Below, in pieces: positions 8,986 to 16,825 of a stretch of DNA of 44,618 nt (position 1 is its first letter; every line of letters starts with the position of its first letter). The position numbers and the translations under genes are program-made. The stretch covers positions 1 to 44,618 of the forward strand of contig NZ_JAQYWB010000048.1 in NCBI RefSeq assembly GCF_030145185.1, read 5' to 3'. The notes below the pieces were generated by a model. That model had not been told where the DNA came from. It did no database searches and worked only from the letters and a program-made list of their open reading frames with translations. Source of the stretch: Desulfoluna sp. (GTDB taxonomy: Bacteria; Desulfobacterota; Desulfobacteria; Desulfobacterales; Desulfolunaceae).

Positions 8986-9059
8986 AGGGAGTTTAACAGG
9001 GGCGTTTCATTCGCACCTGCCTAAGGCTCAGATAGGTTTGACATGTAAAGAAAACAATT

Positions 9060-9085
9060 GGGAGTGGGAAGCCGCTCCCTTTTTT
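9060..9085 (+). terminator. Rho-independent terminator after the DtxR-family gene
   Basis: GGGAGTGG (9060-9067) pairs with CCGCTCCC (9072-9079; one G-U pair) around a GAAG loop, followed directly by six Ts. This is a textbook terminator 75 bases past the regulator stop. It also lies 51 bases before the next gene's start, so it could act as an attenuator for the DUF2325 gene. Confidence 0.88.
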
Positions 9086-9130
9086 GGGGATAAAAAGTTA
9101 GGCAACCCGAAATAAATTTGGAGGCTCAAT

Positions 9131-10360
9131 ATGTTCGAAGGGATACTGGAAGGGATGAGATTGGATGGGGCAATTGAAAAGAGCGTTGAGGGCATGCTGA
9201 TTCCCCATTTCTGGGAGATTCCCTCCTCTCTGAAATGCCCGGTGGTGGGGCTTGGGATCAGTGACGCAGAGGGGCAGAGGATTCTCAAGAAATGCGGGCG
9301 TCGCACAAAAAATCTGGAGCCCTGGCAGGTGCATCGGGACCTGATGGAAGAGGTGGGCTCGGACACCCCCGTGGCCAGGCGAGTGGACGCTGTCCTGAAA
9401 CGCAAATTTTCTAGTGCCCTTGCAAAGATGACCTCCCTTCCAGAAGAGCGGCTTCTGCCCTTTCTTAAAACAGCCATCGCCCGTGGGGATGCCGCTGAAG
9501 CTCTCTATTGTTTGGCCATGCGAAAAGGCCTCTCCCTGGAGACCCTTGTGACCGTGGTTGGGGAGGCCCATATGATGGGGCATACAACCGCCGTGGCCCT
9601 TCTGGCGGCTCGGAAAAAAGAGCTGAAAAGTGCCGACCAGGTTAAGGAACTCAAAGAAGCCCTGAATGTTGAGAGACGGGAACGCCGACGTCTGGGGCGT
9701 GAATTGGAGCAGAAGACTGAGGAGGCAAAGGGTCTCCGGTTGTCCGTGGAGACGATGGCAGGGTCGATGCCCGTCCTGGAGCCCCGTGTGTCTGATGGGA
9801 AGCCAGGAGATGCTGATGCCTTGCTTCGGGAGAGAGCAAAACGGAGAGAGATCGAACGGGAACGGGATATGCTGGCCCGTGAAGCGCGGAAGCAGCAACG
9901 GGAGAAAAGGAAACTTAAGATTCGTGCCTTTGAGCTGGCAATCGAAAACAAAACCTTAGCCGATGAGGTGATGAGTCTGGCCATCGGTCGCCCGGCGCCT
10001 CCCTTGAAACCCATGCTCTGTGATGGTCGGGGGTGTCGCACCTGCCCGGAGCAGAAAACCTGCAGCCGCAGAGTACTCATGGTGGGAGGGCTCTCCCGCA
10101 TGGAACCCCATTACAGGCGCGTGGCCGAAGCGAAAGGCCTGGGATTTGAGTACCACGACGGCACCATGAGCGGAGGGCGAAAGGTGCTCGAAAATCAGGT
10201 GACCCGGTGTGATATGGTGGTTTGCCCCGTGACCTGTAACAGCCACAATGCCTGCCGCAGCGTGAAAAAACTTTGCGTTAAACACAACAAAGAGATCCGT
10301 TTTCTTCCCACCTCAAGCATTTCAGCCCTGACCGGTGTGCTCCTTGATATGCCGGCTTAG
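9131..10360 (+). CDS. DUF2325 domain protein with coiled coil and nine clustered cysteines
   Basis: A 409-residue cytoplasmic protein. The N-terminal 150 residues are helical and unrecognised; about 165-290 is a highly charged coiled coil rich in Arg, Glu and Lys. The last 110 residues fit DUF2325: a VLMVGG strand, HYRRVAEAKG, YHDGT, then a CDMVVCPVTCNSHNAC stretch. Before it lies CDGRGCRTCPEQKTC. Nine cysteines in this small C-terminal part suggest a metal or Fe-S site or redox switch (inference). The start has a good GGAGG site seven bases upstream. DUF2325 has no established biochemical role. A terminator separates it from the upstream metalloregulator. Confidence 0.75.
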   Translation: MFEGILEGMRLDGAIEKSVEGMLIPHFWEIPSSLKCPVVGLGISDAEGQRILKKCGRRTKNLEPWQVHRDLMEEVGSDTPVARRVDAVLKRKFSSALAKMTSLPEERLLPFLKTAIARGDAAEALYCLAMRKGLSLETLVTVVGEAHMMGHTTAVALLAARKKELKSADQVKELKEALNVERRERRRLGRELEQKTEEAKGLRLSVETMAGSMPVLEPRVSDGKPGDADALLRERAKRREIERERDMLAREARKQQREKRKLKIRAFELAIENKTLADEVMSLAIGRPAPPLKPMLCDGRGCRTCPEQKTCSRRVLMVGGLSRMEPHYRRVAEAKGLGFEYHDGTMSGGRKVLENQVTRCDMVVCPVTCNSHNACRSVKKLCVKHNKEIRFLPTSSISALTGVLLDMPA

Positions 10361-10460
10361 GGTTATCAGAAAGGCCGCTTCCGGCATCCTGTGGCTTTTG
10401 TATTCGTTCAGTGTGTGGGGACGCTCTGTCGGAGGGTTGTGTGAGGGTGGGAGGAGCAGC

Positions 10461-10498
10461 CTCCGCGTGCGCAAGGGGAAAATCCTTTGCACGCGGAG
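10461..10498. terminator. Hairpin between convergent genes (possible bidirectional terminator)
   Basis: CTCCGCGTGC (10461-10470) pairs perfectly with GCACGCGGAG (10489-10498), and four further pairs (AAGG/CCTT) form above a small internal loop. It sits between the ends of the DUF2325 gene (plus) and trmB (minus). T-runs are weak on both sides, so termination is inferred from position. Confidence 0.55.
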
Positions 10499-10511
10499 AC
10501 TTTAAACAAAA

Positions 10512-11177
10512 CTAATTCAGGCAGAACCGGATGTATTTAATCAGCCGGCCTTCTTTGATATAGCGTTTCTCGTAGGTGGTCTGAACGGCCGTGGCGTCAC
10601 CGAGTTCTTCCGAGACACTGTAAAGGTCATGGGTATGGAAGAGGATCTCGGCGCCGTTTTCTTTAAGGCTCTCTAAAGAGAACTCGTAGAGAGTGGGGTC
10701 GTCGGTTTTGAGGTGGAGAAGAGCCCCGGGTTCGACGATTTGTCTGTATACGTCCAAAAAGCTGCCTGCCGTGAGGCGTTTACGGCCGTTGGTGGTTCGG
10801 TTGTAAGGGTCTGGAAAGGTGATCCAGGCCTCGGAGAGCCGCTGTCCCTTTAGAAAGGGGATGAGGAACTCCACACGGATTCTCACGAACATGACATTGG
10901 TCAGGCCCTCTTCACGGGCTTTTAAGGCACCAATATAGAGGCGGTCCGACTTGAGGTCGATGCCCACGTAGTTTTTGTGGGGGTTTCGCCGGGCCAGGTC
11001 GATACAGTACTCGCCCCTGCCGCAGCCAATTTCCACCACGGTCTCCTGCTCCTTTTCAAAGGAGTGGTCGTCCCAGCTTCGATCGACTGTTCGGTTTTCC
11101 GCATCCACAATGTGCGTGTAAATAACGTTGGAGAAGTTGTGGATCTCTTCGTAACGCATCAATTTTTTCTTGGCCAT
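10512..11177 (-). CDS. trmB: tRNA (guanine-N7-)-methyltransferase
   Basis: A SAM-dependent enzyme that makes m7G46 in the tRNA variable loop. The SAM-binding motif VVEIGCGRGEY is near residue 47. The family signature follows: YVGIDLKSDRLY, then WITFPDPYNRTTNGRKRL (the TrmB FPDPW-KxxHxKRR region, somewhat divergent), and a C-terminal TTYEKRYIKEGRLI that matches TxYExR. The length of 221 residues is normal. The start ATG follows a GAAGG site. It lies 66 bases after the THUMP methyltransferase gene on the same strand, forming a small RNA-modification pair. Confidence 0.92.
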   Translation of the reverse strand: MAKKKLMRYEEIHNFSNVIYTHIVDAENRTVDRSWDDHSFEKEQETVVEIGCGRGEYCIDLARRNPHKNYVGIDLKSDRLYIGALKAREEGLTNVMFVRIRVEFLIPFLKGQRLSEAWITFPDPYNRTTNGRKRLTAGSFLDVYRQIVEPGALLHLKTDDPTLYEFSLESLKENGAEILFHTHDLYSVSEELGDATAVQTTYEKRYIKEGRLIKYIRFCLN

Positions 11178-11243
11178 GCCTTCGTGTTCCGCTTTTTGTT
11201 TATGTCAGGGCTGATCGTCTTGTTTCGCCCCGCTTTGTGTGGA

Positions 11244-12386
11244 TCAATACAGATTGTACTTGCAGAGCCGTCCATCCAGGCCGCCGTTCATGAGGGGGCG
11301 CTTCCATTCGGTCTTCAATCCAAGGCTTCCAATGAGTTCCCGGTTTCCGAAGTAGATAAAGGCGGTGGAGCCCTTGCATTCATTCTTCAGAAAATCACCG
11401 AATTCTTTGTAAAGCACCTTTATGTCTTCTTCCTTGCCCAGGCGGATGCCGTAGGGAGGATTGCAGACGATGATGCTCTCTTCGTGGATCTGGAGTTTTC
11501 GGAAGTCTTTTCGGAAGATGGGAATCTGCTCTCCGCCGGGCAGGTTGGCCATATTCTCCTGGGCCGCTGCGACCGTGGCTTTGGAGATATCGCTTCCCAT
11601 GATCAGGCCCTCTTCAGGAGGCTGAATGCGTTTCGTTGCCTTTTGTCGCTCCGCTTCCCACAACTTTTTGTTGAAGTTGGGCAGTCGGGAGAGTCCGAAC
11701 CGTTTTCGAAGGTAGCTGGCGGGGATGCCGCTGGCGAGCATGTGAGCTTCGGAAAGGATGGTGCCCGATCCGCACATGGGATCCACCAGGGGAGTCTCTA
11801 AGTCCCATTCAGTAATGGCGAGAATGGCCGCAGCCAGGGTCTCCTGCATGGGGGCTTCCACGCCCTGGGTGCGGTAACCGCGCCGGTGCAGGGAGCCGCC
11901 GGAGGTGTCCACGCTGATGGTGGCTCGCTCGTTGCGGATGTGAAGATGGAAGATGATGTCCGGGGACTTTTTGTCCACATCGGGGCGGATTCCCGTGCGG
12001 GCACGGAAATAATCGCAGATGGCGTCTTTCAGCTTCAGGGCCGCATAATGGGAGTTATTGATCGCTTCGGTTTCTGAAACGTTGGCCACAATGGCAAAAG
12101 ACCCGTTGGGGCGGAGAAAGTCTCGCCAGTCCATGGTGCGGGTCGAGCGGTATAGCTTGTCGGCATCAGGGCATCGAAAAGAGATCAGGGGCGCCAGGAT
12201 ACGGGTGGCGAGCCGAGACCGGAGGTTGATGCGATAGAGTCCTGCCTTGTCGGTCGTAAAGGTCAGAATTCCAAATTCGGTTTTGATCACCTCGGCGCCG
12301 AGCCAGGAAAGCTCGCGTGTCAGTTCCTCTTCAATACCGGGAAGTACCTGTGCATAATAGAGATTTTGTTTCTGATACGTATACAT
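11244..12386 (-). CDS. THUMP-domain class I SAM-dependent RNA methyltransferase (RlmL N-terminal type)
   Basis: A 380-residue RNA methyltransferase. The N-terminal ferredoxin-like and THUMP domains (about 1-160) bind RNA; the C-terminal Rossmann domain carries DPMCGSGTILSEA, GSDISKA and the amino-methylating NPPYG motif. It matches the RlmL/YcbY N-terminal half and YpsC-type proteins that make m2G in 23S rRNA (position 2445 in E. coli). The second RlmK half of E. coli RlmL is absent, as usual outside Gammaproteobacteria. The ATG at 12386 lacks a strong ribosome-binding site. The exact target base is inferred from the family. Confidence 0.88.
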   Translation of the reverse strand: MYTYQKQNLYYAQVLPGIEEELTRELSWLGAEVIKTEFGILTFTTDKAGLYRINLRSRLATRILAPLISFRCPDADKLYRSTRTMDWRDFLRPNGSFAIVANVSETEAINNSHYAALKLKDAICDYFRARTGIRPDVDKKSPDIIFHLHIRNERATISVDTSGGSLHRRGYRTQGVEAPMQETLAAAILAITEWDLETPLVDPMCGSGTILSEAHMLASGIPASYLRKRFGLSRLPNFNKKLWEAERQKATKRIQPPEEGLIMGSDISKATVAAAQENMANLPGGEQIPIFRKDFRKLQIHEESIIVCNPPYGIRLGKEEDIKVLYKEFGDFLKNECKGSTAFIYFGNRELIGSLGLKTEWKRPLMNGGLDGRLCKYNLY

Positions 12387-12772
12387 GGGAAGGCAATATA
12401 CACCTATTTGATAGGTTCCTCAATACCAATATGGGGACCGTTGCGGGAAAGGTGAAAAACTTGAAAACTGCCTGTTCTTTGAGCGAGGTCATGGCCCTCT
12501 TTTGCACCGGAAAAAATCAGGGCAACAGAGGAAAATCCGGGTGTGCGCCGAGGGTTTCCAGCTCGTTTTCTGGGTGGATCCCATGGAGGCTGTTTGATAA
12601 TACGGCCGTGTTCCTCAGGCGCTGTCTATGGGGTTGTAATATGCGATGAATCACTGTGTCACAGCGGTGTATTGTTGTATAGAGAAAGACCGGGTTTCAG
12701 GAAGGCACCCGGAGGCGCTTTTTTTCTGTGCAATCAAAGGGTCGGGCAGGTGACAATCAAAGGAGGCTATTT
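12387..12772. other. Intergenic region upstream of the secreted DUF2135-like gene
   Basis: A gap between divergent genes, so it should hold two promoters; none stands out. A 6-bp dyad CCGGGT (12690-12695)/ACCCGG (12707-12712) is followed six bases later by a run of seven Ts (12719-12725), giving a terminator- or attenuator-like arrangement 50 bases before the plus-strand gene. Short open frames here look like chance. Confidence 0.4.
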
Positions 12773-13540
12773 ATGAGGGGGACGATGAGACGGACAACAG
12801 GTTGGGTGGTTTTTTTGAGTGCTTTGTTTGTGGCTGCGGTCTCTTTTGCCGGAGAGTGTGCTTGTTGGGATGATCGAGAACGGCATGAAGTGGAAGGGTT
12901 CTCTGAAATGGAAGGGGCTGTTATCCTTTCGTTTAAAGATGCCGTGAGCTGTGAACCTCTTGGAGAGGCCAGTGTGGTCCTTTCTCTCCCCGATAAAAAG
13001 CGACAGCTGACCACCGGTGCCAAAGGGTACATCGTCATGCCGGAACGGATCGTGGATGCCATAGGCGAAGGGGTCATTGGCATTCGGCTCTCCAAAGAAG
13101 GCTACATTCCCCTCGAGATTGAGATCCCTGTGCATGCGGGCACCATTCGGGCCAAACGGTACCTTGTCTCCAAAGCCCTTCCCCCGCAAAGTTACCGCTT
13201 CGTCCTCCAGTGGGACGAAAAACCCATGGACCTCGACCTTCACCTTATTAAAGATCAGTCGGTTCATATCTCTTACCGACACAAGCGATCCATCCCGGAT
13301 CTTGCCCGCCTCGACCGTGACGATATGGACGGTCTCGGCCCCGAGACCCTTACCTTGGATTGCGTGAAAGCCACCTCTACCTACCGGCTTTTTGTCCACA
13401 ACTACTCCGGCGAAGCCTCCCTGGCCGGTGCCCGCGTGAGCGTCTACGCAGACAACAAACTCGATCGCGTGATCCCCCTTCCCGAAACCAATGGGCGTGA
13501 GGTGAATGTGCTGGTGATCGAAGGCGGGAAACTCAGATAA
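12773..13540 (+). CDS. Secreted protein with DUF2135/YfaP-like C-terminal domain
   Basis: A 255-residue exported protein. A signal peptide (hydrophobic core WVVFLSALFVAAVSF) ends near AGECACW, leaving two cysteines at the mature N-terminus. The middle (about 45-140) looks like a carboxypeptidase-regulatory-type beta-sandwich. The C-terminal part has the pattern VLQWDEKPMDLDLHL ... LDRDDMDGLGPETLTL ... YRLFVHNYSG, typical of DUF2135/YfaP domains. The ATG at 12773 is chosen for its AAAGGAGG site; an upstream ATG at 12728 has no such support. It is a lone gene in which function is unknown; a cell-surface or periplasmic binding role is inferred. Confidence 0.72.
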   Translation: MRGTMRRTTGWVVFLSALFVAAVSFAGECACWDDRERHEVEGFSEMEGAVILSFKDAVSCEPLGEASVVLSLPDKKRQLTTGAKGYIVMPERIVDAIGEGVIGIRLSKEGYIPLEIEIPVHAGTIRAKRYLVSKALPPQSYRFVLQWDEKPMDLDLHLIKDQSVHISYRHKRSIPDLARLDRDDMDGLGPETLTLDCVKATSTYRLFVHNYSGEASLAGARVSVYADNKLDRVIPLPETNGREVNVLVIEGGKLR

Positions 13541-13548
13541 AAAGTCCT

Positions 13549-13563
13549 CCCCCGTGTTCGGGG
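13549..13563 (+). terminator. Weak hairpin after the secreted protein gene
   Basis: CCCCG (13550-13554) pairs with CGGGG (13559-13563) around TGTT just past the stop at 13540, followed by TTCTC. A second small hairpin GGGTGC-GCAA-GCACCC lies at 13591-13606. Either may end transcription; neither has a T-run. Confidence 0.35.
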
Positions 13564-13617
13564 TTCTCATGGCAAAGGGGGGTGGGTAACGGGTGCGCAA
13601 GCACCCCTGACACGCAG

Positions 13618-13665
13618 CGTATTCACAAATCCGCTTTCGAGGTGGCACACCTCGCCGCCGGAGGC
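13618..13665 (-). repeat. Dispersed repeat copy A, just past the VWA gene
   Basis: In minus orientation this reads GCCTCCGGCGGC, then the dyad GAGGTG-TGC-CACCTC, then GAAAGCGGATTTGTGAATACG. The core is shared with copies near 15.1, 16.75, 17.0, 17.2, 18.27 and 35.3 kb. It lies 27 bases downstream of the VWA gene stop; the sequence beyond CGTATTCACAAAT no longer matches the long copies, so this one is truncated. Confidence 0.85.
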
Positions 13666-13692
13666 CGCTTTTTCCCCTCTTCCCTTTTTCTC

Positions 13693-15081
13693 CTACAGGA
13701 CCAACTCCTGAATAAAATCGATGAGCTGATTTAAGTTTCCACAGGCGCGGACTTCATGGCAGTGGGCTTTGTAGTTGTACATTTCGGAGTCGCCTTCGGT
13801 CCAGTGCTTCTCCTGCTCGGGGTTGAGCCAGATGATACGGCGGCATTTGTCGCGGAGCTGGCGCAGGATGTGGTCCTGGGGGTTCTGGTAGTTGGAGCGG
13901 GCGTCACCGATGATAATGAGGGTGGTTTTTTTGTCGAGGTCGGGGAGGTGGTTGTTTTTGAAGGTTTGGAAGGCCATGCCGTAGTCGGTCTGGGCATAGT
14001 AGTTGATGGGGGTGTCCTTCATGATGGCTTCAATGGCGTCGTTGACCTCTTTTTCGATGAAGTAGTCGGTGACTTCAGCCAGCTCCGAGACGAAGATGAA
14101 GCTTTTGACTTTGCTGAAGCACTCCTGCAGGGCGTAGAGGATGTTGAGCATGAAGCGGGCCGTGGCCCAGACCGATCCAGAGACGTCGCAGAGGACCACG
14201 ATTTTGCCCTTTCTCAAGGGCTTGTCTTTTCGGATGATCTCAATGGGGATCCCTAAGTATTTACCGGCCCGGCGCAGGGTTTTTTTGACGTCGATGACGC
14301 CTTTTTTGGCCACAGAGTAGCGCAGGGTGGCGATCTCTTCGAGCTTCTTCACCAACTGGCGGATGACGTCTCTCACCTCTTCGATCTCATCGGCAGAGAG
14401 GGAGGAGAAGGGGATCTGACCGATTTCATCGTAGTGCTCGTCGTTGTGGGCCACTTTTTTTAGCCCTGAGTTTTTGGTCTTCGGCTCCTTGGTGAGCAGA
14501 TCGTAGGCGCTTTCCAAGCGGCGGCTGAATTCATTCTCGATCTTTGCCTTCGCGGAGTCGTCCACCGCGGCGTGGTTGCCCCCCAGGAATTGAAGCACCT
14601 TCTGTTTCGTCTGATTGATCTTGAGCATGACCTCCAGGCGGACAGAGAGTTGGGTCATGTTGGATTTAAGGCCCATGGCGGCCTTTTCTTCCTGCTTGTG
14701 GAGTTTATTGATGAGGTCCAGGTACCCCAGAGGTTTTCCGGCCATGAAGTCGAGGATGGCCTGTTTCATGGCATCGCCGTCGGCTTTCAGCTCTTCGGCC
14801 AATTGGGCGATGATCTCATCAAACCCCTGGCTCTCCGGTGTGACCTCGATTCCCGTCAGGTCACTTTTCATCTCATGGAAGAAGAGGTGATAAAGTTGTT
14901 CGAATCGATCCTGATCCCGGTGGCTTTTGGCGAAGTTGGTTCGGAGCACCGTGTAGAACTGAAACTCATCAAAGGGGTCCACAATGGCCAGCTGCTGGAC
15001 CACATCCAGTACCTCGGCGGTTGAGACCCTTAAATCAGCGGCTCGGCAGCAGTTTACAAATCGCAATGTCAGATTAACCAT
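13693..15081 (-). CDS. VWA domain-containing CoxE-like protein
   Basis: A 462-residue protein with an N-terminal helical region (1-290) and a C-terminal von Willebrand A domain. The MIDAS metal site shows D299-x-S301-G-S303 (CDVSGSVW) with a later TDYGMAFQ and IIGDARSNY. CoxE-like VWA proteins work with MoxR AAA+ ATPases as chaperone pairs that mature metal enzymes or complexes, and a MoxR gene lies directly upstream on the same strand. The start ATG at 15081 has only a weak site. No target enzyme is next to the pair. The two genes are separated by 496 bases of repeats rather than a normal operon gap. Confidence 0.85.
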   Translation of the reverse strand: MVNLTLRFVNCCRAADLRVSTAEVLDVVQQLAIVDPFDEFQFYTVLRTNFAKSHRDQDRFEQLYHLFFHEMKSDLTGIEVTPESQGFDEIIAQLAEELKADGDAMKQAILDFMAGKPLGYLDLINKLHKQEEKAAMGLKSNMTQLSVRLEVMLKINQTKQKVLQFLGGNHAAVDDSAKAKIENEFSRRLESAYDLLTKEPKTKNSGLKKVAHNDEHYDEIGQIPFSSLSADEIEEVRDVIRQLVKKLEEIATLRYSVAKKGVIDVKKTLRRAGKYLGIPIEIIRKDKPLRKGKIVVLCDVSGSVWATARFMLNILYALQECFSKVKSFIFVSELAEVTDYFIEKEVNDAIEAIMKDTPINYYAQTDYGMAFQTFKNNHLPDLDKKTTLIIIGDARSNYQNPQDHILRQLRDKCRRIIWLNPEQEKHWTEGDSEMYNYKAHCHEVRACGNLNQLIDFIQELVL

Positions 15082-15088
15082 GGTGGGT

Positions 15089-15153
15089 GCCTTCTATGGT
15101 CAAAATTGGGTTAAAAAGCGTGCCTCCGGCGGCGAGGTGAGCCACCTCGAAAG
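15089..15153 (+). repeat. Dispersed repeat copy B, upstream of the VWA gene
   Basis: In plus orientation: leader GCCTTCTATGGTCAAAAT, then GCCTCCGGCGGC (15122-15133), then the dyad GAGGTG-AGC-CACCTC and GAAAGC. The leader matches that of copy H at 35256 and, less closely, copies D and E. The sequence after 15153 differs from the long copies. It sits 8 bases upstream of the VWA start codon and faces copy C. Confidence 0.85.
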
Positions 15154-15160
15154 CTGATTG

Positions 15161-15203
15161 CCATTGCACTTTGCCCTTCGTTCCTCAGGGCAAAGTGCAA
15201 TGG
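15161..15203. repeat. Perfect 17-bp inverted repeat
   Basis: CCATTGCACTTTGCCCT (15161-15177) and AGGGCAAAGTGCAATGG (15187-15203) are perfect complements around a 9-base loop. A second hairpin GCGGGC-TGC-GCCCGC follows at 15212-15226. There is no T-run, so a transcription terminator is not the obvious reading. It lies inside the moxR-VWA interval. Confidence 0.8.
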
Positions 15204-15320
15204 CGTTCGCTGCGGGCTGCGCCCGCCATCAAAGCTGGTGGCTACTCAATCATTGCCACGAGTTGCGTAATACAGTGTCGTATCACCAACGGATTCGGCT
15301 TTAATCTGAGTGCATATGGC

Positions 15321-15346
15321 GTCCAGCTTTTTGACGAAAGCTGGAC
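15321..15346. repeat. Perfect 10-bp inverted repeat
   Basis: GTCCAGCTTT (15321-15330) and AAAGCTGGAC (15337-15346) pair perfectly with a 6-base loop. The surrounding 15240-15500 contains no recognisable gene and no further long repeat of other copies in this window. Confidence 0.7.
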
Positions 15347-15530
15347 CAAAAACGTTTCGGTTGCTGCCGGATTTCCCTCGATCCTCGGGCAAACCGGTGG
15401 CGAGTAAAAAAACACCCATCGGGGATGACGATGCAGGGTATTTAACCTCTGCCGCAGTCCACGGGCGCAGCTCGTCAGCGAATGTGATGAGTCCGAGGAA
15501 CGAGGGCTCAGAGCATTCGCAACCTGGGGT

Positions 15531-15560
15531 CCAGGGGATTATCCCCTGGCCGCCGGAGGC
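15531..15560 (-). repeat. Dispersed repeat copy C (variant hairpin), just past moxR
   Basis: In minus orientation GCCTCCGGCGGC (overlapping into the arm) is followed by the dyad CCAGGGGA-TAA-TCCCCTGG (15531-15549). The arm sequence differs from the GAGGTG type, but the GCCTCCGGCGGC head is the same, and a run of Ts separates it from the moxR stop at 15578. This variant resembles the intergenic element I remember from Desulfovibrio genomes. Confidence 0.75.
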
Positions 15561-15577
15561 ATTTTTTTCGCCCTTCT

Positions 15578-16489
15578 TTAATTCGGCAACACATCGGAGA
15601 GGTTCCGTTTGACCAGCTCGTAGTCTGCTTTGTATTTGAGGAGCGGATTTAATGTGGTGGCCACGACCTCGGGCGTCAGGTCTTCGATCTGGAGCGTGAG
15701 CAGGGCCATGGCCCAGTCGATGGTTTCGGAGATGCACGGTTTTTTCTTCAGGTCCATGGCCCGGATGCGGGCCACGATGGTGACGATTTTTCTCAAGAGC
15801 GCCTCATCGATGTCCGGGAGTTTGATGCGGACGATGTCCATCTCGGTGTCGATGTCGGGGTAGTCGATGAAGAGGTGGATGCAGCGTCTTTTGAGGGCGT
15901 CACTCATGTCTCGGTAGTTGTTGGAGGTGAGAACGACGATGGGTTTGGTGACGGCCGTCATGGTCCCGATTTCGGGGATGGTGATCTGAAAGTCGCTTAA
16001 AAGCTCCAGCAGAAAGGCCTCGAACTCGGGATCGGATTTGTCGATCTCATCGATGAGGAGCACCACGGGGTCTTCGGATTTTATGGCGGCGAGCAAGGGG
16101 CGGGTCTGGATGAATTTTTCGGAGAAGAAGGCGTCCTCATGGTTGGCGATCTCATCCACGGCATCGGCCAGGGTGGAGGATTCCGATACGATGTCGGTGA
16201 TCTTGTCTTTCAGCATCTGGGTGTAGAGAAGCTGTTTGGCGTATTCCCACTCGTAGAGGGATTTGGATTCATCCAGGCCTTCGTAGCATTGCATGCGGAT
16301 GAGGGGTCGCTTAAGGGCCTTGGCGATGCTTTTGGCCAGCTCGGTTTTGCCGACCCCTGCGGGGCCTTCCACCAGGATGGGTTTTTCCATGGCCACAGCC
16401 AGATAGACTACGGTTGCGATCTCTCGTGAGGAGATATATTTCTGAGATTCCAGCCGCTCCTGAACCTCCACGACACTTTCAAATTCCAT
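15578..16489 (-). CDS. MoxR-family AAA+ ATPase
   Basis: A 303-residue ATPase with Walker A GPAGVGKTE (about 42-50), Walker B VVLLIDEIDKSD (about 142-153), a sensor region VVLTSNNYRDMSDALKRRC, and a C-terminal lid. MoxR proteins form hexameric chaperones that pair with VWA proteins, here the downstream gene at 13693-15081. The frame extends to a TTG at 16576 with an AGGAAG site, but the ATG at 16489 is preferred: a G-rich site (AAGGGGGG) precedes it and MoxR homology begins there, whereas the extra 29 residues look unlike the family. It is probably driven by a promoter near 16690. Confidence 0.88.
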   Translation of the reverse strand: MEFESVVEVQERLESQKYISSREIATVVYLAVAMEKPILVEGPAGVGKTELAKSIAKALKRPLIRMQCYEGLDESKSLYEWEYAKQLLYTQMLKDKITDIVSESSTLADAVDEIANHEDAFFSEKFIQTRPLLAAIKSEDPVVLLIDEIDKSDPEFEAFLLELLSDFQITIPEIGTMTAVTKPIVVLTSNNYRDMSDALKRRCIHLFIDYPDIDTEMDIVRIKLPDIDEALLRKIVTIVARIRAMDLKKKPCISETIDWAMALLTLQIEDLTPEVVATTLNPLLKYKADYELVKRNLSDVLPN

Positions 16490-16646
16490 TACTGCCCCCC
16501 TTGGACCGTGAAAATCGCTTAATCGCTTAAACAACGCAGGGCTTAAAGGTGATGACGGAAGGGTTGTATCCGTCAAAGATGTTCTTCCTGCGAAGCCTGG
16601 CTTCTTATTTTTTACGATCGTACCATTTCAGGCGGTGATCATTGAT

Positions 16647-16686
16647 GCTGCATCATAAAAAATGTTATGGCACCAAATCATGATGC
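16647..16686. promoter_or_regulatory. 8-bp dyad overlapping the moxR promoter candidate
   Basis: TGCATCAT (16647-16654) and ATGATGCA (16679-16686) are perfect inverted arms 24 bases apart, one on each side of the spacer and -10 of the predicted minus-strand promoter. This placement would suit a dimeric regulator, but no regulator gene is adjacent. Confidence 0.35.
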
Positions 16687-16693
16687 ATATCAA
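16664..16693 (-). promoter_or_regulatory. Candidate sigma-70 promoter of moxR
   Basis: On the minus strand TTGATA (16693-16688) and CATAAC (16669-16664) are spaced by 18 bases, with 4 of 6 or better matches in each hexamer. It would start transcription about 165 bases before the moxR ATG. Confidence 0.35.
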
Positions 16694-16746
16694 CAGAGGC
16701 CGGAAAGGGCAAGGAAAATAGGGGGAAGCGTATGCTCTGTCCCCTG

Positions 16747-16817
16747 CTTTCGGGGTGGCACACCTTGACGCCGGAGGCAGGTTTTTACCCCGTATTTTAA
16801 CCACAGAAGGCTTTTTT
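16747..16817 (-). repeat. Dispersed repeat copy D (partial)
   Basis: In minus orientation: GCCTTCTGTGGTTAAAATACG leader, then GCCTCCGGCGTC, then AAGGTG-TGC-CACCCC (dyad degraded by one mismatch) and GAAAGC. It carries only the leader and core; the long AATGCGGACGCAT part is missing. It abuts the tandem pair E and F. Confidence 0.8.
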
Positions 16818-16825
16818 GGGGGTGA

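Noticed and set aside
8986-9059. Possible DtxR- or Fur-type operator (GCCTAAGGC, ATAGGTTTGACA) before the terminator.
   Set aside because: The match to known boxes is partial and short, and no promoter -10 is correctly spaced from the TTGACA.
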